A DNA stretch of 54,036 nucleotides from DATACN01 sp038215095 (GCA_038215095.1 JBBQRG010000009.1:1-54036); one strand, 5' to 3'; counted from the stretch's first letter, positions 38,947-47,316 are shown. Notes: generated from the sequence alone by a model not told the origin. Numbers and translations: made by a program.

Positions 38947-39816
38947 CTAGTCGGTGAACCGGGCGGGAATTGAGCCGACGCCGAGCATGCCAGGGCCCGT
39001 GTACACGCCCAGCACCGGGCCGATCTCGCTCACCAGCAGCGCTTCGCAGCCGAAGATCTCCCGGCAGCGCTCCACCAGCTGGTCGCACTGGTCGGGCGCG
39101 TTGATGTGCTGCACGGCCCAGGCGTCGGCCGCCGACTCGTGGCGCTGGCGCGCGTACTCGACCAGCCGCTCGAGCATCCGCCTGCTGGTGCGCACGCGCT
39201 CCACCGGCACCATCTCCCGCTCGATTGTGAGGATCGGCTTCACCTTCAGCGTCGAGCCGATCCATGCGCTGGCGGCGCCGATGCGCCCGCCGCGCCTCAG
39301 GAACTCGAGCGTGTCCACCCCGAACCACATCTTCAGCTCGCTGCGGGCTTCAAAGGCCGTCGCCTCGACCTCCTCGAGGCCAAGTCCGCGCTCGGCCGCT
39401 GCCGCGGTGGCCAGCACCACCAGGCCGAGGCCGCCGGCCGCGGTGTCCGAGTCCACCACGCGCACACGGTCGCCGCCCCTGCCGTCGCGCTGCAGCGCAA
39501 GCGCCGCCTGGCGGGCCGCCTCGGCGGTCCCCGACAGCCCGCCGGAGATGTGCAGGGAGATCACGTCGCGGCCCTCTGCGAGCAGCGGCTCGTAGACCGA
39601 CAGGAAGTCGCCCACCGACGGCTGCGAGGTCCTGGGGAGCGAGTCGGCCGTGCGCAGCTCCTCGAAGAAGGCCGCGCTGTCGGTGATGTCGTCCTCGCGA
39701 ACGGTGCGGTCACCGCCGAACACCACGTACAGCGGGACGACCTGGATGGCGTGGCGCCGCAGCAGCTCGTCCGTGAGGGTGGCCGTGCTGTCAGTGACCA
39801 CGGCGACGCGACCCAT
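38947..39816 (-). CDS. DegV family protein
   Basis: 289 residues from ATG at 39816 (MGRVAVVTDSTATLTDELL). SLHISGGLSGTAEAARQAAL and VVDSDTAAGGLGLVVLAT are the conserved fatty-acid-binding motifs. LEFLRRGGRIGAASAWIGSTLKVKPIL marks the second domain. DegV/FakB proteins hold a fatty acid for phosphorylation by FakA; no FakA gene is in the window. The longer start at 39849 is less likely. Confidence 0.92.
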   Translation of the reverse strand: MGRVAVVTDSTATLTDELLRRHAIQVVPLYVVFGGDRTVREDDITDSAAFFEELRTADSLPRTSQPSVGDFLSVYEPLLAEGRDVISLHISGGLSGTAEAARQAALALQRDGRGGDRVRVVDSDTAAGGLGLVVLATAAAAERGLGLEEVEATAFEARSELKMWFGVDTLEFLRRGGRIGAASAWIGSTLKVKPILTIEREMVPVERVRTSRRMLERLVEYARQRHESAADAWAVQHINAPDQCDQLVERCREIFGCEALLVSEIGPVLGVYTGPGMLGVGSIPARFTD

Positions 39817-39852
39817 GCGCGGGCACCCTACCCGGTCTAGACTGCGCATCGA

Positions 39853-40236
39853 GTGGAGGAAGGCATCCAGCGCGAGCAGGTAGAGGCGCGGCTAGACGCC
39901 CGCCTCGCGGTGCTGCTCCAGACGCGCGCGGACATGCACAAGGCGGCCGAAGGAGGGCACGACTCCGAGGTCGCGCACGTGGACAATCACCCCGCTGACA
40001 CCGGCAGCGAGCTCCACGACGAGGAGCTCGACGAGACCGCCGACATCTTCATGGACGAGGAGCGGCGGCGCATTGAAGAGGCGCGCCGGGCGCTGTCCAA
40101 CGGGACGTACGGAACCTGCTGCGACTGCCACAAGCCGATCCCCGCCGAGCGGCTGCAAGCGGTGCCCGAAGCGGTGCGCTGCCTCGAGGACCAGCGCCGC
40201 TTCGAGGGCTTCCACCGCCAGCGCGCACAGATCTGA
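39853..40236 (+). CDS. DksA/TraR-type zinc-finger protein
   Basis: 127 residues from GTG at 39853. A long N-terminal coiled-coil region, then the C4 finger YGTCCDCHKPIPAERLQAVPEAVRCLEDQ. The usual CxxC-x17-CxxC is incomplete: Cys89, Cys92 and Cys110 are present but the fourth position is Asp113. Whether it binds zinc with three Cys and one Asp is open. Homologues bind RNA polymerase and tune transcription under stress. Confidence 0.85.
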   Translation: MEEGIQREQVEARLDARLAVLLQTRADMHKAAEGGHDSEVAHVDNHPADTGSELHDEELDETADIFMDEERRRIEEARRALSNGTYGTCCDCHKPIPAERLQAVPEAVRCLEDQRRFEGFHRQRAQI

Positions 40237-40244
40237 GGCGGGCG

Positions 40245-41315
40245 ATGGCCCCGACGCTCGTGACCGGTGCGACCGGCTTCATCGGCTCGCATGTTGCGCG
40301 CCGGCTGGCCGAGCGCGGGGATGAGCTCCGGCTGGCCCTCGAGCCCGGCGTGAGCGACGAGCCGCTGGCCGGCGTCGAGGGCAAGCGGGTCGAGTGCGAC
40401 GTGCTCGACCGGCGCGCCGTCAGGCGGGCGGTGAAGGGTGCAGGGCGCGTCTTCCACTGCGCCGGGCTGACGTCCGTCAGGCCGGCCGACTCGGAGCGCC
40501 TGTTCGAGGTGAACGTGGGGGGAACGAAGACCGTGCTCGAGGAGTGCCTGCGCGCGGCGGTCGGACGGGTGGTGCTGAACTCCAGCTCAGCGGCGCTCGG
40601 CCCGGCTGGCCGCGGAAAGACGGTGGACGAGACGCAGCTTTTTACCGCCGGGCGACTCGGCATCCCCTATGTGAACTCGGTGCACGAGGCGGAGGTCGAG
40701 GCCATGAGGCTGGCCGCGCAGGGCCTGCCGCTCGTGTGCGTGAACCCGTGCGTCGTCTTCGGCGCCGGCGACCACAACCTCAGCTCCACGCGCATCGTGC
40801 GCAGCTTCCTGCTGGGGCGCCTGCCGATGTACGTGGACGGCGCCTTCAGCATGGTGGATGTGCGCGACGTGGCCGAGGGCATGGTCGCCGCGGACGAGCT
40901 GGGCGCGGTGGGCGAGCGCTACATCCTGGGGGGGCGCAACTTCACCTTCGACCGCCTGTTCGCCGACCTCGCCCGCCTGTCGGGCATCGACCCGCCGGTG
41001 AAGCTGGCGACCGGCGCCGCGCTGGCGGCGGCCTCGGCGCTCGGGGACCGGGCCCCGCTCCGGACCGAGGAGGTGCGCGCCGCCAGCAAGTGGTGGACCT
41101 ACCGCTCGACCAAGGCGAGGCGCGAGCTGAACTGGCGGGCGCGCCCACACGAGGAGACGCTCGAGGCGACCGTGGAGTGGCACCTCGACCGCGAGCACGA
41201 CCGCATCGCGAGAACGCGCCGCTCGCAGCAGATCCAGTACCGCCTCGCGGGGGCGGCCATCCGGGTGGGCGAGGGCGCGGCCGGGTTGGCCTCCCAGCTG
41301 CTGCGCCGTGGCTAG
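40245..41315 (+). CDS. NAD-dependent epimerase/dehydratase-like protein with altered active site
   Basis: 356 residues of the extended SDR/HpnA-like group. TLVTGATGFIGSHVARRLAERG, FHCAGLTSVRP, LNSSSAALGP, VCVNPCVVFGAGDHN. The Tyr-x-x-x-Lys motif (usually YxxSKxxxE) reads YVNSVHEAE: the catalytic Lys is Val. It may bind NAD(P) and sugar without standard catalysis. The C-terminal tail (RIARTRRSQQIQYRLAG) is basic. Eight bases after the zinc-finger gene. Confidence 0.85.
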   Translation: MAPTLVTGATGFIGSHVARRLAERGDELRLALEPGVSDEPLAGVEGKRVECDVLDRRAVRRAVKGAGRVFHCAGLTSVRPADSERLFEVNVGGTKTVLEECLRAAVGRVVLNSSSAALGPAGRGKTVDETQLFTAGRLGIPYVNSVHEAEVEAMRLAAQGLPLVCVNPCVVFGAGDHNLSSTRIVRSFLLGRLPMYVDGAFSMVDVRDVAEGMVAADELGAVGERYILGGRNFTFDRLFADLARLSGIDPPVKLATGAALAAASALGDRAPLRTEEVRAASKWWTYRSTKARRELNWRARPHEETLEATVEWHLDREHDRIARTRRSQQIQYRLAGAAIRVGEGAAGLASQLLRRG

Positions 41316-41326
41316 TCTGGAACGCC

Positions 41327-41587
41327 GTGACGACGCTCTACCGCTGCAAGGCCCCGACCGACCTCGTCTGCCGCTGCGGCAAGGTCGCCCGCCGCCTGCG
41401 CGCCATGGACATCGAGTTCGACGAGGTGCGCGTCCCGTTCATGAAACGCGACCGTCCCGAGGTCGAGGAGTTGTCCGGGCAGCGCTGGGTACCTGTGCTC
41501 GTGCACGAAGGGCAGGTCATCCACGACTCCCACCGCATCCTGGAGTACCTTGAATGGCTCAACAAAGACCAACACGCGGCCGCGTAG
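41327..41587 (+). CDS. Glutaredoxin/GST N-terminal-domain protein
   Basis: 86 residues from GTG at 41327: TTLYRCKAPTDLVCRCGKVARRLRAMDIEFDEVRVPF, then WVPVLVHEGQVIHDSHRILEYLEWL. The cis-Pro (VPVLVHEG) and the I-x-D/E-S-x-x-I-L-E-Y-L ending match the thioredoxin half of a glutathione transferase. Cys7, Cys15 and Cys17 lie near the active-site end. As there is no GST C-terminal domain, it acts more like a glutaredoxin. Partner thiol unknown. Confidence 0.8.
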   Translation: MTTLYRCKAPTDLVCRCGKVARRLRAMDIEFDEVRVPFMKRDRPEVEELSGQRWVPVLVHEGQVIHDSHRILEYLEWLNKDQHAAA

Positions 41588-41754
41588 CGCGCACCTCGCA
41601 TGGCATTCGCCGCGTCTGGCCGTTCGTGCTGATGGCGTGGGAGCGCTGGCAGTCCCTGTCGCCGCAGGAGAAGGAGCGCTACAAGCGCCAGGCCCGCGAC
41701 TACGGCGACCGCGGCAGGCAGGCCCTGCAGAACCGGCGCCGCGGCGGGCGTTAG
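41554..41754 (+). CDS. Small basic hypothetical protein
   Basis: 66 residues, ATG at 41554 inside the end of the previous gene (34-base overlap in another frame). It is strongly basic with LSPQEKERYKRQARDYGDRGRQALQNRRRGGR at the C-terminus, and a tryptophan-rich middle (RRVWPFVLMAWERWQ). It may bind nucleic acid or membrane. I have seen similar short proteins in actinobacteria but know no function. Confidence 0.65.
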   Translation: MAQQRPTRGRVARTSHGIRRVWPFVLMAWERWQSLSPQEKERYKRQARDYGDRGRQALQNRRRGGR

Positions 41755-41758
41755 CCGC

Positions 41759-42160
41759 TCAGTCGAGCCGGTTCTCGAGCCCGATCGGCGCCTGCCGCTG
41801 CTGGTCCGGCACTGGCGTGGGCGGCACCTCGTCCTCGTCCGGCTGCTCGACTCCCAACTTCTCTGCCAGCTCGCCGGTCTCGAACATCTCCATGACGATG
41901 TCGCAGCCGCCGACCAGCTCGCCGTCCACGAACAGCTGAGGGATCGTCGGCCAGCCGGAGAGGCCTGACAGCTCCTCGCGGATGCGCGGGTCGGGCAGGA
42001 TGTCGAGCGCGACGTACTTCACGCCGAGCGCGTTGAGCGCCCCGGAGGTGCGAGCGGAGAAGCCGCAGGCGGGCTGGTTGGGAGTCCCCTTCATGAACAG
42101 CATCACCTGGTTCTCCTCGATCGCCCCGGCGATGAATTCCTTGATCTCGGTGTTGGTCAT
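41759..42160 (-). CDS. grxD: Monothiol glutaredoxin, Grx4/GrxD type
   Basis: 133 residues from ATG at 42160. MLFMKGTPNQPACGFSARTSGAL contains the CGFS motif (Cys32) that binds a shared [2Fe-2S] cluster with glutathione or bacillithiol-like thiols. GWPTIPQLFVDGELVGGCDIVMEMFETGEL completes the fold. A polar tail of about 25 residues follows. The start overlaps the BolA stop by 4 bases; Grx4-BolA pairs form Fe-S sensing or delivery complexes. Confidence 0.95.
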   Translation of the reverse strand: MTNTEIKEFIAGAIEENQVMLFMKGTPNQPACGFSARTSGALNALGVKYVALDILPDPRIREELSGLSGWPTIPQLFVDGELVGGCDIVMEMFETGELAEKLGVEQPDEDEVPPTPVPDQQRQAPIGLENRLD

Positions 42161-42399
42161 CTTGCTCCTCCATCTGGAGTCGAAGTCTTGATCGAGAGGG
42201 CGTGGATCGGGCCGCCCACCTCGCTGCCGAACACGTCGTAGACGAGCTTGTGCTGCTGAATCCGCGAGAGGCCGTCGAAGCGGTCCGACACGATCTCGGC
42301 GCGGAAGTGGTCGCCACCGCCGGTGAGATCCTCGACCGCTACGTCGGACCCCGGCAGCGCGGCCTGTATGCGCTCTCTCAACTCGTTTGCGCTTGGCAT
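42157..42399 (-). CDS. BolA family protein
   Basis: 80 residues from ATG at 42399: SANELRERIQAALPGSDVAVEDLTGGGDHFRAEIVSDRFDGLSRIQQHKLVYDVFG. GGGDHF and the conserved RIQQHKLVY (cluster-ligand His region) are diagnostic. It partners the monothiol glutaredoxin encoded next. Divergent from the A-type carrier gene across 49 bases. Confidence 0.95.
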   Translation of the reverse strand: MPSANELRERIQAALPGSDVAVEDLTGGGDHFRAEIVSDRFDGLSRIQQHKLVYDVFGSEVGGPIHALSIKTSTPDGGAR

Positions 42400-42412
42400 C
42401 GAGAAATCCAGG

Positions 42413-42434
42413 GTATCGACCAAAACGCCGATAC
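42413..42434. promoter_or_regulatory. Inverted repeat in Fe-S divergent promoter
   Basis: GTATCG, ten bases, CGATAC, centred between bolA (start 42399, minus) and the A-type carrier (42449, plus). The arms also contain possible -10 boxes (GATACA, reading plus). A shared regulator site for Fe-S assembly genes is plausible; no regulator gene is adjacent. Confidence 0.45.
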
Positions 42435-42448
42435 ACTCGAGGCACCCG

Positions 42449-42805
42449 ATGGTCCAGCTCACAGACATCGCAGCGGAGAAGGTCCGCGACTTCATCAGCG
42501 GACAGAGCGCCGAAGGCGACATCGGCCTGCGCGTGGGCGTCCGCGGCGGCGGCTGCTCGGGCTTCCAGTACGCCCTGGCGCTCGACGAGCGCAAGGATGA
42601 CGACCACGTGTTCGAGATCAACTCGATCCGCGTCCTCGTCGATCCGGCCAGCCTCCAGTACGTGGACGGCTCAACCGTCGACTTCACCGAGAGCTTCCAG
42701 GGCTCGGGCTTCGAGGTCTCGAACCCGAACGTCGTCGCATCCTGCGGCTGCGGCTCCTCCTTCCGCGTAGCGGACGAAGAGCCGAGCTGCGGCTCCGCCG
42801 TCTAG
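42449..42805 (+). CDS. A-type Fe-S carrier (IscA/ErpA/SufA family)
   Basis: 118 residues from ATG at 42449. MVQLTDIAAEKVRDFI, GLRVGVRGGGCSGFQYALAL with Cys36, and VASCGCGSSFRV with Cys99 and Cys101: the three cluster-binding Cys of the family. Delivers Fe-S clusters to apoproteins. The longer frame from 42323 runs through bolA and is a shadow. The stop overlaps the convergent DNA glycosylase gene by 4 bases. Confidence 0.95.
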   Translation: MVQLTDIAAEKVRDFISGQSAEGDIGLRVGVRGGGCSGFQYALALDERKDDDHVFEINSIRVLVDPASLQYVDGSTVDFTESFQGSGFEVSNPNVVASCGCGSSFRVADEEPSCGSAV

Positions 42806-43464
42806 TCCGGCGCGTTGTCCAGGCTGCTCCACAGGTAGAGCGAGGCCAGTGAGCGGTAGGGGCGCCAGGGCTCGGCGATCGCCTCCAGCTCCGCCGGCTT
42901 CGGCAGCTCGTCGAGGCCGTAGCCCAGCTGCACCGCCCTGCGGATACCGAGGTCGCCCACCGGCAGGATGTCCGGGCGGCCCAGGTGGAAGATCAGGAAC
43001 ATGTCGACGGTCCACTGGCCGAGGCCCTTGATCGCGGTCAGGCGCTCGGACACGTCCTCGTCGCTCAGCTCGGGCAGCAGCTCCAGGTCGAGCTCGCCGC
43101 GCTCGATGTGCTCGGCCAGGTCGCGCAGGTAGCGCACCTTCGCGTGCGAGAGGCCGACCGAGCGGACGTCGTCGGGATCCGAATCGAGCAGCTCGCGCGG
43201 GGTGGGGGTGCGGCCGCCGAAGTGCTCGGTCAGGCGGGTGTAGATGGAGCGGGCCGCCTTGGTCGAGAGCTGCTGGCCGACGATCGAGCGCACCAGCGCC
43301 CCGTAGGCGTCGGCGGGCCGGCCGCGGCGGCGCTCCTCGGTGTCGAGCTCGCCGTGGTCCTTGATCAGCCGCTTCATGAAGCGGTCGCTCTTCGAGAGCG
43401 CCGCCAGCGCCTCGGCGTTCGAGGGCACGGTGGTGGTGCGCGAGCCCGCGCTTGGCCGTGGCAT
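42802..43464 (-). CDS. DNA-3-methyladenine glycosylase II-like (HhH-GPD)
   Basis: 220 residues. YGALVRSIVGQQLSTKAARSIYTRL, and the helix-hairpin-helix LTAIKGLGQWTVDMFLIFHLGRPDILPVGD with catalytic Asp171. No Fe-S cluster Cys set, so it is of the AlkA/Mag1 kind, not EndoIII. It removes alkylated bases (3-methyladenine and others), starting base excision repair. Confidence 0.93.
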   Translation of the reverse strand: MPRPSAGSRTTTVPSNAEALAALSKSDRFMKRLIKDHGELDTEERRRGRPADAYGALVRSIVGQQLSTKAARSIYTRLTEHFGGRTPTPRELLDSDPDDVRSVGLSHAKVRYLRDLAEHIERGELDLELLPELSDEDVSERLTAIKGLGQWTVDMFLIFHLGRPDILPVGDLGIRRAVQLGYGLDELPKPAELEAIAEPWRPYRSLASLYLWSSLDNAPD

Positions 43465-43497
43465 CGGGCAAGCCTACGTGCAGGAGCGCCAGCTGGC

Positions 43498-44885
43498 CTA
43501 GGCCGCGGCGCGCACGTGGAAGTCCTCCTCGAGCCGGCCGAGCTCGGTGGAGGGCGGGTCCGCGAACAGCCACTCGCGCGCGATGCGGTGCCAGTTGGCG
43601 GTGGCCCCGAGCTGGCCGAGCACGGCCAGCGTGAGCGCCTCCATGCGGCGGGCGAGCATCGCGTCGGCGGGCATGGTCTCGCGCTTCATCAGCTCCCAAT
43701 GGTCGGAGCGCGGGTCGCCGAAGTCGATCAGCACCTTGCCGGCGAAGGCCTTGTCGATCGTGACCTCGCGGTCGTCGATGTACCAGCGCGTCACGTCGCG
43801 GAAGTGGGCCAGCACCGCCTCGGGGGAGACCTCCTCGTCGGTGGCGTCGAAGAAGCCCATGCTCGCCAGCTGGGTGCGCAGTGCGTCCGCGTCACCGGCC
43901 ATGCCAAGGCGGATCGCCTCGCGCTCGGCGTCCAGGTGGCCGCGCTCGAGCTCTTCGTCATGCCGAAGTCGAGAAAGGCCACGCGGCGGTCGGGCATCAG
44001 CTTGTAGTTGCCAGGGTGGGGGTCGCCCGAGAAGTGTCCGTTGCGGTAGAGCGACCCGAAGAAGAAGCGGAACACGATCTCGCCGAAGCGGTCGCGGGTG
44101 GGGCCGTCGAGCTCGCGCACCTCCTCGAAGCCCACGCCGTCGACCCACTCGGTCACGAGCACGCGCTCGCCCGACAGGCTCGTGACCACCGGCGGCACGT
44201 AGATGAAGGGGTGGCCGCGCCAGGCGCGCTCGAAGGCGCGGTGCGACTGGGCCTCGTGCTCGTAGTCGAGCTCGTCGGTGAGGCGCTCGCGGATCTCGCG
44301 CGTCATCGCCTTGGTGTCCATGCCGGGGGCGATGCGCTTGGCCACCCGCATGATCAGGCCCAGGTTCTGCAGGTCGGCCCGCACCGCCTGGGCGACGCCC
44401 GGGTATTGAACCTTCACCGCCACGTCGCGGCCGTCCTCGCGCAGGCGGGCGCGATAGACCTGGCCGATGGAGGCGGCGGCCACGGCCTCCTCGCCGAAGT
44501 CGTCGAACAGCTCGCCGAGGGGCTCGCCCAGCTCGTCCTCGATTACCTGCTTCATGCGCTTGAAGGGGACCCGCGGCGCCGCGTCGCGCAGCTCGGCGAG
44601 CTTCTGCTGGATGCGCTCCTGGAACTCGGGCGGGAAGGCGCCGGTGTCCACGAACGAGGCCACCTGCCCGACCTTCATCGCGGCGCCCTTCATGTTCCCC
44701 AGCACCTCGAAGATCTGCTCGGCCGCCTCGAGCTGGCGGCGCTCCGAGGCCGAGCGCTTGCCCTCGTCTGAGCGCGCCACGTCGGTGGCGCGGCCGGCGT
44801 AGGAGCGTGCGGCCTGGCCGCCGGCCAGGCGTCCCACCTTTGCCGCTCGGCGCAGCCGTCCCTTCGGAATCGAGTCGTCCGCCAT
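43498..44885 (-). pseudogene. AarF/ABC1/UbiB kinase-like gene with one frameshift
   Basis: ATG at 44885 reads through the ABC1 landmarks: NMKGAAMKVGQVASF (KxGQ), ASIGQVYRARL, VAVKVQYPGV (Lys), ELDYEHEAQSHRAF, HFSGDPHPGNYKLM and VAFLDFGMTK (DFG). Right after it, near 43953, the frame breaks: LERGHLDAEREAIRLGMAGDADALRT and the rest of the usual C-terminal domain (to 43498) continue one frame over. A single lost base explains it. The frame as read would stop at 43791. Either a recent mutation or a sequence error; the protein core is otherwise intact. These atypical kinases act in quinone or lipid metabolism. Confidence 0.85.
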
Positions 44886-44911
44886 TCCTCCACTGTACGG
44901 TTGCGCGTCCG

Positions 44912-45706
44912 ATGCGACTCGTGAGCTACGCAGGTGGAGCGGGGGTGCTGAGCGACGGCGGGCTGCTGCCGGTGGCGGGCGGCAAGACGCTCGACGAGCT
45001 GGTCGCGGCGGGGCTGCCGGCCCAGCTCGAGACCGGCGAGCGCGTCGACGAATACGAGCTCACCGCCCCGCTGCTTCGGCCCTCGAAGCTGATCTGCATC
45101 GGCCTCAACTACCTCTCCCACTGCGAGGAGCAGGGTGCCGAGCCGCCGGAGACGCCTACCTTCTTCGCCAAGTTCTGGAACGCGATCGCCGCGCCGGGAG
45201 CGACGGTGCAGCTGCCGGCCTGGAGCCAGAAGGTGGACTACGAGGCGGAGGTCGCGTTCGTGGTGGGCTCGCGGGCCAAGGACGTGGCCGAGGAGAGCGC
45301 GCTCGACCACGTGGCTGGCTACACGCTGCTGAACGACCTCTCGGCCCGCGACTTCCAGTTCAAGACGCCGCAGTGGATGCCGGGGAAGACCTTCGACGGG
45401 GCGGCCCCGATGGGCCCCGCACTGGTCACCGCGGACGAGGCCGGCCCCCACGACGCGATCGAGATCGAGCTGCGCCTGAATGGCGAGCTGATGCAGTCGG
45501 GGTCCACGGCCGACCTGGTGCACTCGATCCCCGCTCTGGTGGCCTATCTCTCGAAGCTGATGACGCTCGAGCCGGGCGACGTGGTGTCCACCGGAACGCC
45601 CGCCGGGGTGGGCAGCCTGCGCGATCCGAAGGTGTGGCTGAAGCCCGGCGACGAGGTCGAGATCAGCTCGCCGCAGCTGGGCGAGCTGCGGACCACGCTG
45701 GCCTGA
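44912..45706 (+). CDS. Fumarylacetoacetate hydrolase family protein (FahA-like, catechol meta-pathway type)
   Basis: 264 residues from ATG at 44912. LICIGLNYLSHCEEQG, FFAKFWNAIAAPG, VDYEAEVAFVVG (metal ligands), GYTLLNDLSARDFQFKTPQWMPGKTFDGAAPMGP and GDVVSTGTPAGVG. The YxxHxxE-like start and KTFDGxxPMGP stretch are the signature of acylpyruvase/FAHD1 and 2-hydroxyhepta-2,4-diene-1,7-dioate isomerase relatives. Unlike the copy at 4668 it is not near tyrosine genes. Start is 26 bases from the divergent AarF gene. Confidence 0.92.
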   Translation: MRLVSYAGGAGVLSDGGLLPVAGGKTLDELVAAGLPAQLETGERVDEYELTAPLLRPSKLICIGLNYLSHCEEQGAEPPETPTFFAKFWNAIAAPGATVQLPAWSQKVDYEAEVAFVVGSRAKDVAEESALDHVAGYTLLNDLSARDFQFKTPQWMPGKTFDGAAPMGPALVTADEAGPHDAIEIELRLNGELMQSGSTADLVHSIPALVAYLSKLMTLEPGDVVSTGTPAGVGSLRDPKVWLKPGDEVEISSPQLGELRTTLA

Positions 45707-45765
45707 CCCCGCAAGCCCATCTGCCGGGCTTCAAGGACCGGGGGGTGGCTGCCGATTACGCGGGT

Positions 45766-47316
45766 ATGAACGCGATCGCCCATGCCCCAGCAGCCCCTGC
45801 CGGTCCCGAGCTCGACGGACGCCGCATTCTCGCGGCGGTCATCGACCTCGCTCTGGTGATCCTCGGAGGCGTCGTGCTGACGACGATCGTGAGCATGGTC
45901 GCCGGCGGCGACGGCGGCTTCGGCAGCATGCAGGTGCGGGTGATCATGGTGGCCTGGGCGCTCTACTACTTCTTCGCCCTCGAGTCGGGCGACGGCCAGA
46001 CGATCGGCAAGAAGGTCATGAAGCTCCGCGTGGTGACCGCCGACGGCTCGGCCCTCACGATGCGCGAGGTGGCCATCCGCACCGTCCTGCGCGTGGTCGA
46101 CGTCTTCGCCGGCCTGGTCGTGATGATCGCGACCCGCGACCGCCGCCAGCGCCTGGGCGACCTGGCCGCCGGCACCATGGTGGCCGACGCCTCCGCGGCG
46201 CCCGCCGCCCAAGCTTCAGCCGCCACCGCCGCGCCCGAGGCAGCCGAGCCGCTGGCCCCGGAGAACGCCGACGACACGCTTGCCGAGATCTTCGCTCCCC
46301 CGCAGGCGCCCGGCGTACCCGACGTGGACACCCCGCTCGCCGCTGCGATGCCCGCCGAGACGCCCGCGCCGCCCGCGCTCGAGGACTTCGACCCCTACTC
46401 GCTGACTCAGGAGCCGGAGCCCGCCGCGGCCCCGGAGCCCGCCGCGGCCCCCACTCGGGAGCAGTCCACCGAGCCGCGCTCGCCGGGAGATCCCGCGATG
46501 GGTGAGGCCGCCTACCTCTCCGCGGCCCCCGTCGAGGAGCCGGCCGCCGAGGAGCCCGCGCCCGAGCAGCTCTCCCCGCTCGAGCTCGCCGAGCCCGTCC
46601 CGGTCGAGGAGCCCGCGCCCGAGCAGCTCTCGCCGCTCGAGCTCGCCGAGCCCGCCCCGGTCGAGGAGCCGGCCGCCAAGGAGCCCGCGCCCGAGCAGCT
46701 CTCCCCGCTCGAGCTCGCCGAGCCCGTCCCGGTCGAGGAGCCTGCCGTCGAGGAGCCTTCGCCGCTTGAGCTGGCTGAGCCCGTCCCGGTCGAGGAGCCT
46801 GCCGTCGAGGAGCCTTCGCCGCTTGAGCTGGCTGAGCCTGGCCCGGTCGAGGAGCCTGCCGTCGAGGAGCCTTCGCCGCTGGAGCTTGCTGAGCCTGCCC
46901 CGGTCGAGGAGCCTTCGCCGAGCGAGCCCGCCTACCCGGCGCTCGCCCCCGTCGAGGAGCCCGCCGCCGATGAGCACGTGGCGCAGGGCCCCGCCTTTGC
47001 GGCCCCGGCCGAGGAGGCGGCTGCCGAGCAGCCCGACTCCCAGGAGCCCGAGTGGAGCTCGTACGCGGCCGCCGACCTGACTCCGGTCGAGGAGTCCGCT
47101 GCCGACGGCGACGAGCCCACGCCCGAGGAGTCGCTCGCACAGCTGATGGGCGGCGAGGTCGCCGAGGAGCCCGCGGCTGAGCACGAGCCCGACGACGATG
47201 ACGTGAACATCCGGCCCGTCGAGACCATGTCGGCGATCGACATGGTCATGGGCGAGGACGAGGATCGCGGCGAGTCGCCCAAGGGCGACGACGGCCGCGA
47301 GCACCAGGACCACTAG
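45766..47316 (+). CDS. RDD-family membrane protein with long acidic repeat tail
   Basis: 516 residues from ATG at 45766. The RDD domain occupies about 20-145: GRRILAAVIDLALVILGGVVLTTIVSMV, ALYYFFALESGDGQTIGKKVMKLRVV, REVAIRTVLRVVDVFAGLVVMI and RDRRQRLGDLAAGTMV. The remaining 370 residues are Glu/Pro/Ala-rich and probably unfolded. They contain six VEEP...LSPLELAEP-type units, and end in a charged PVETMSAIDMVMGEDEDRG. RDD domains can be Na+/H+ antiporters. The tail is cytoplasmic by charge. The start is well placed after the FAH gene. Confidence 0.85.
   Translation: MNAIAHAPAAPAGPELDGRRILAAVIDLALVILGGVVLTTIVSMVAGGDGGFGSMQVRVIMVAWALYYFFALESGDGQTIGKKVMKLRVVTADGSALTMREVAIRTVLRVVDVFAGLVVMIATRDRRQRLGDLAAGTMVADASAAPAAQASAATAAPEAAEPLAPENADDTLAEIFAPPQAPGVPDVDTPLAAAMPAETPAPPALEDFDPYSLTQEPEPAAAPEPAAAPTREQSTEPRSPGDPAMGEAAYLSAAPVEEPAAEEPAPEQLSPLELAEPVPVEEPAPEQLSPLELAEPAPVEEPAAKEPAPEQLSPLELAEPVPVEEPAVEEPSPLELAEPVPVEEPAVEEPSPLELAEPGPVEEPAVEEPSPLELAEPAPVEEPSPSEPAYPALAPVEEPAADEHVAQGPAFAAPAEEAAAEQPDSQEPEWSSYAAADLTPVEESAADGDEPTPEESLAQLMGGEVAEEPAAEHEPDDDDVNIRPVETMSAIDMVMGEDEDRGESPKGDDGREHQDH
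46531..46920 (+). repeat. In-frame tandem repeats in RDD-protein tail
   Basis: Units of mostly 57 bases (19 codons: VEEPAVEEPSPLELAEPVP), with two longer 72-base variants at the start. The three central units (from about 46732) are nearly identical at the DNA level, which suggests recent expansion by slippage or unequal crossover. Copy number is likely to vary between strains. Confidence 0.8.

Noticed and set aside
42323..42448. N-terminal extension of the A-type Fe-S carrier
   Set aside because: It would run antisense through the bolA start and promoter. The ATG at 42449 fits the family length exactly.
46531..46920. CRISPR or non-coding minisatellite
   Set aside because: The repeat period is a multiple of three and keeps one open frame with a consistent protein unit.
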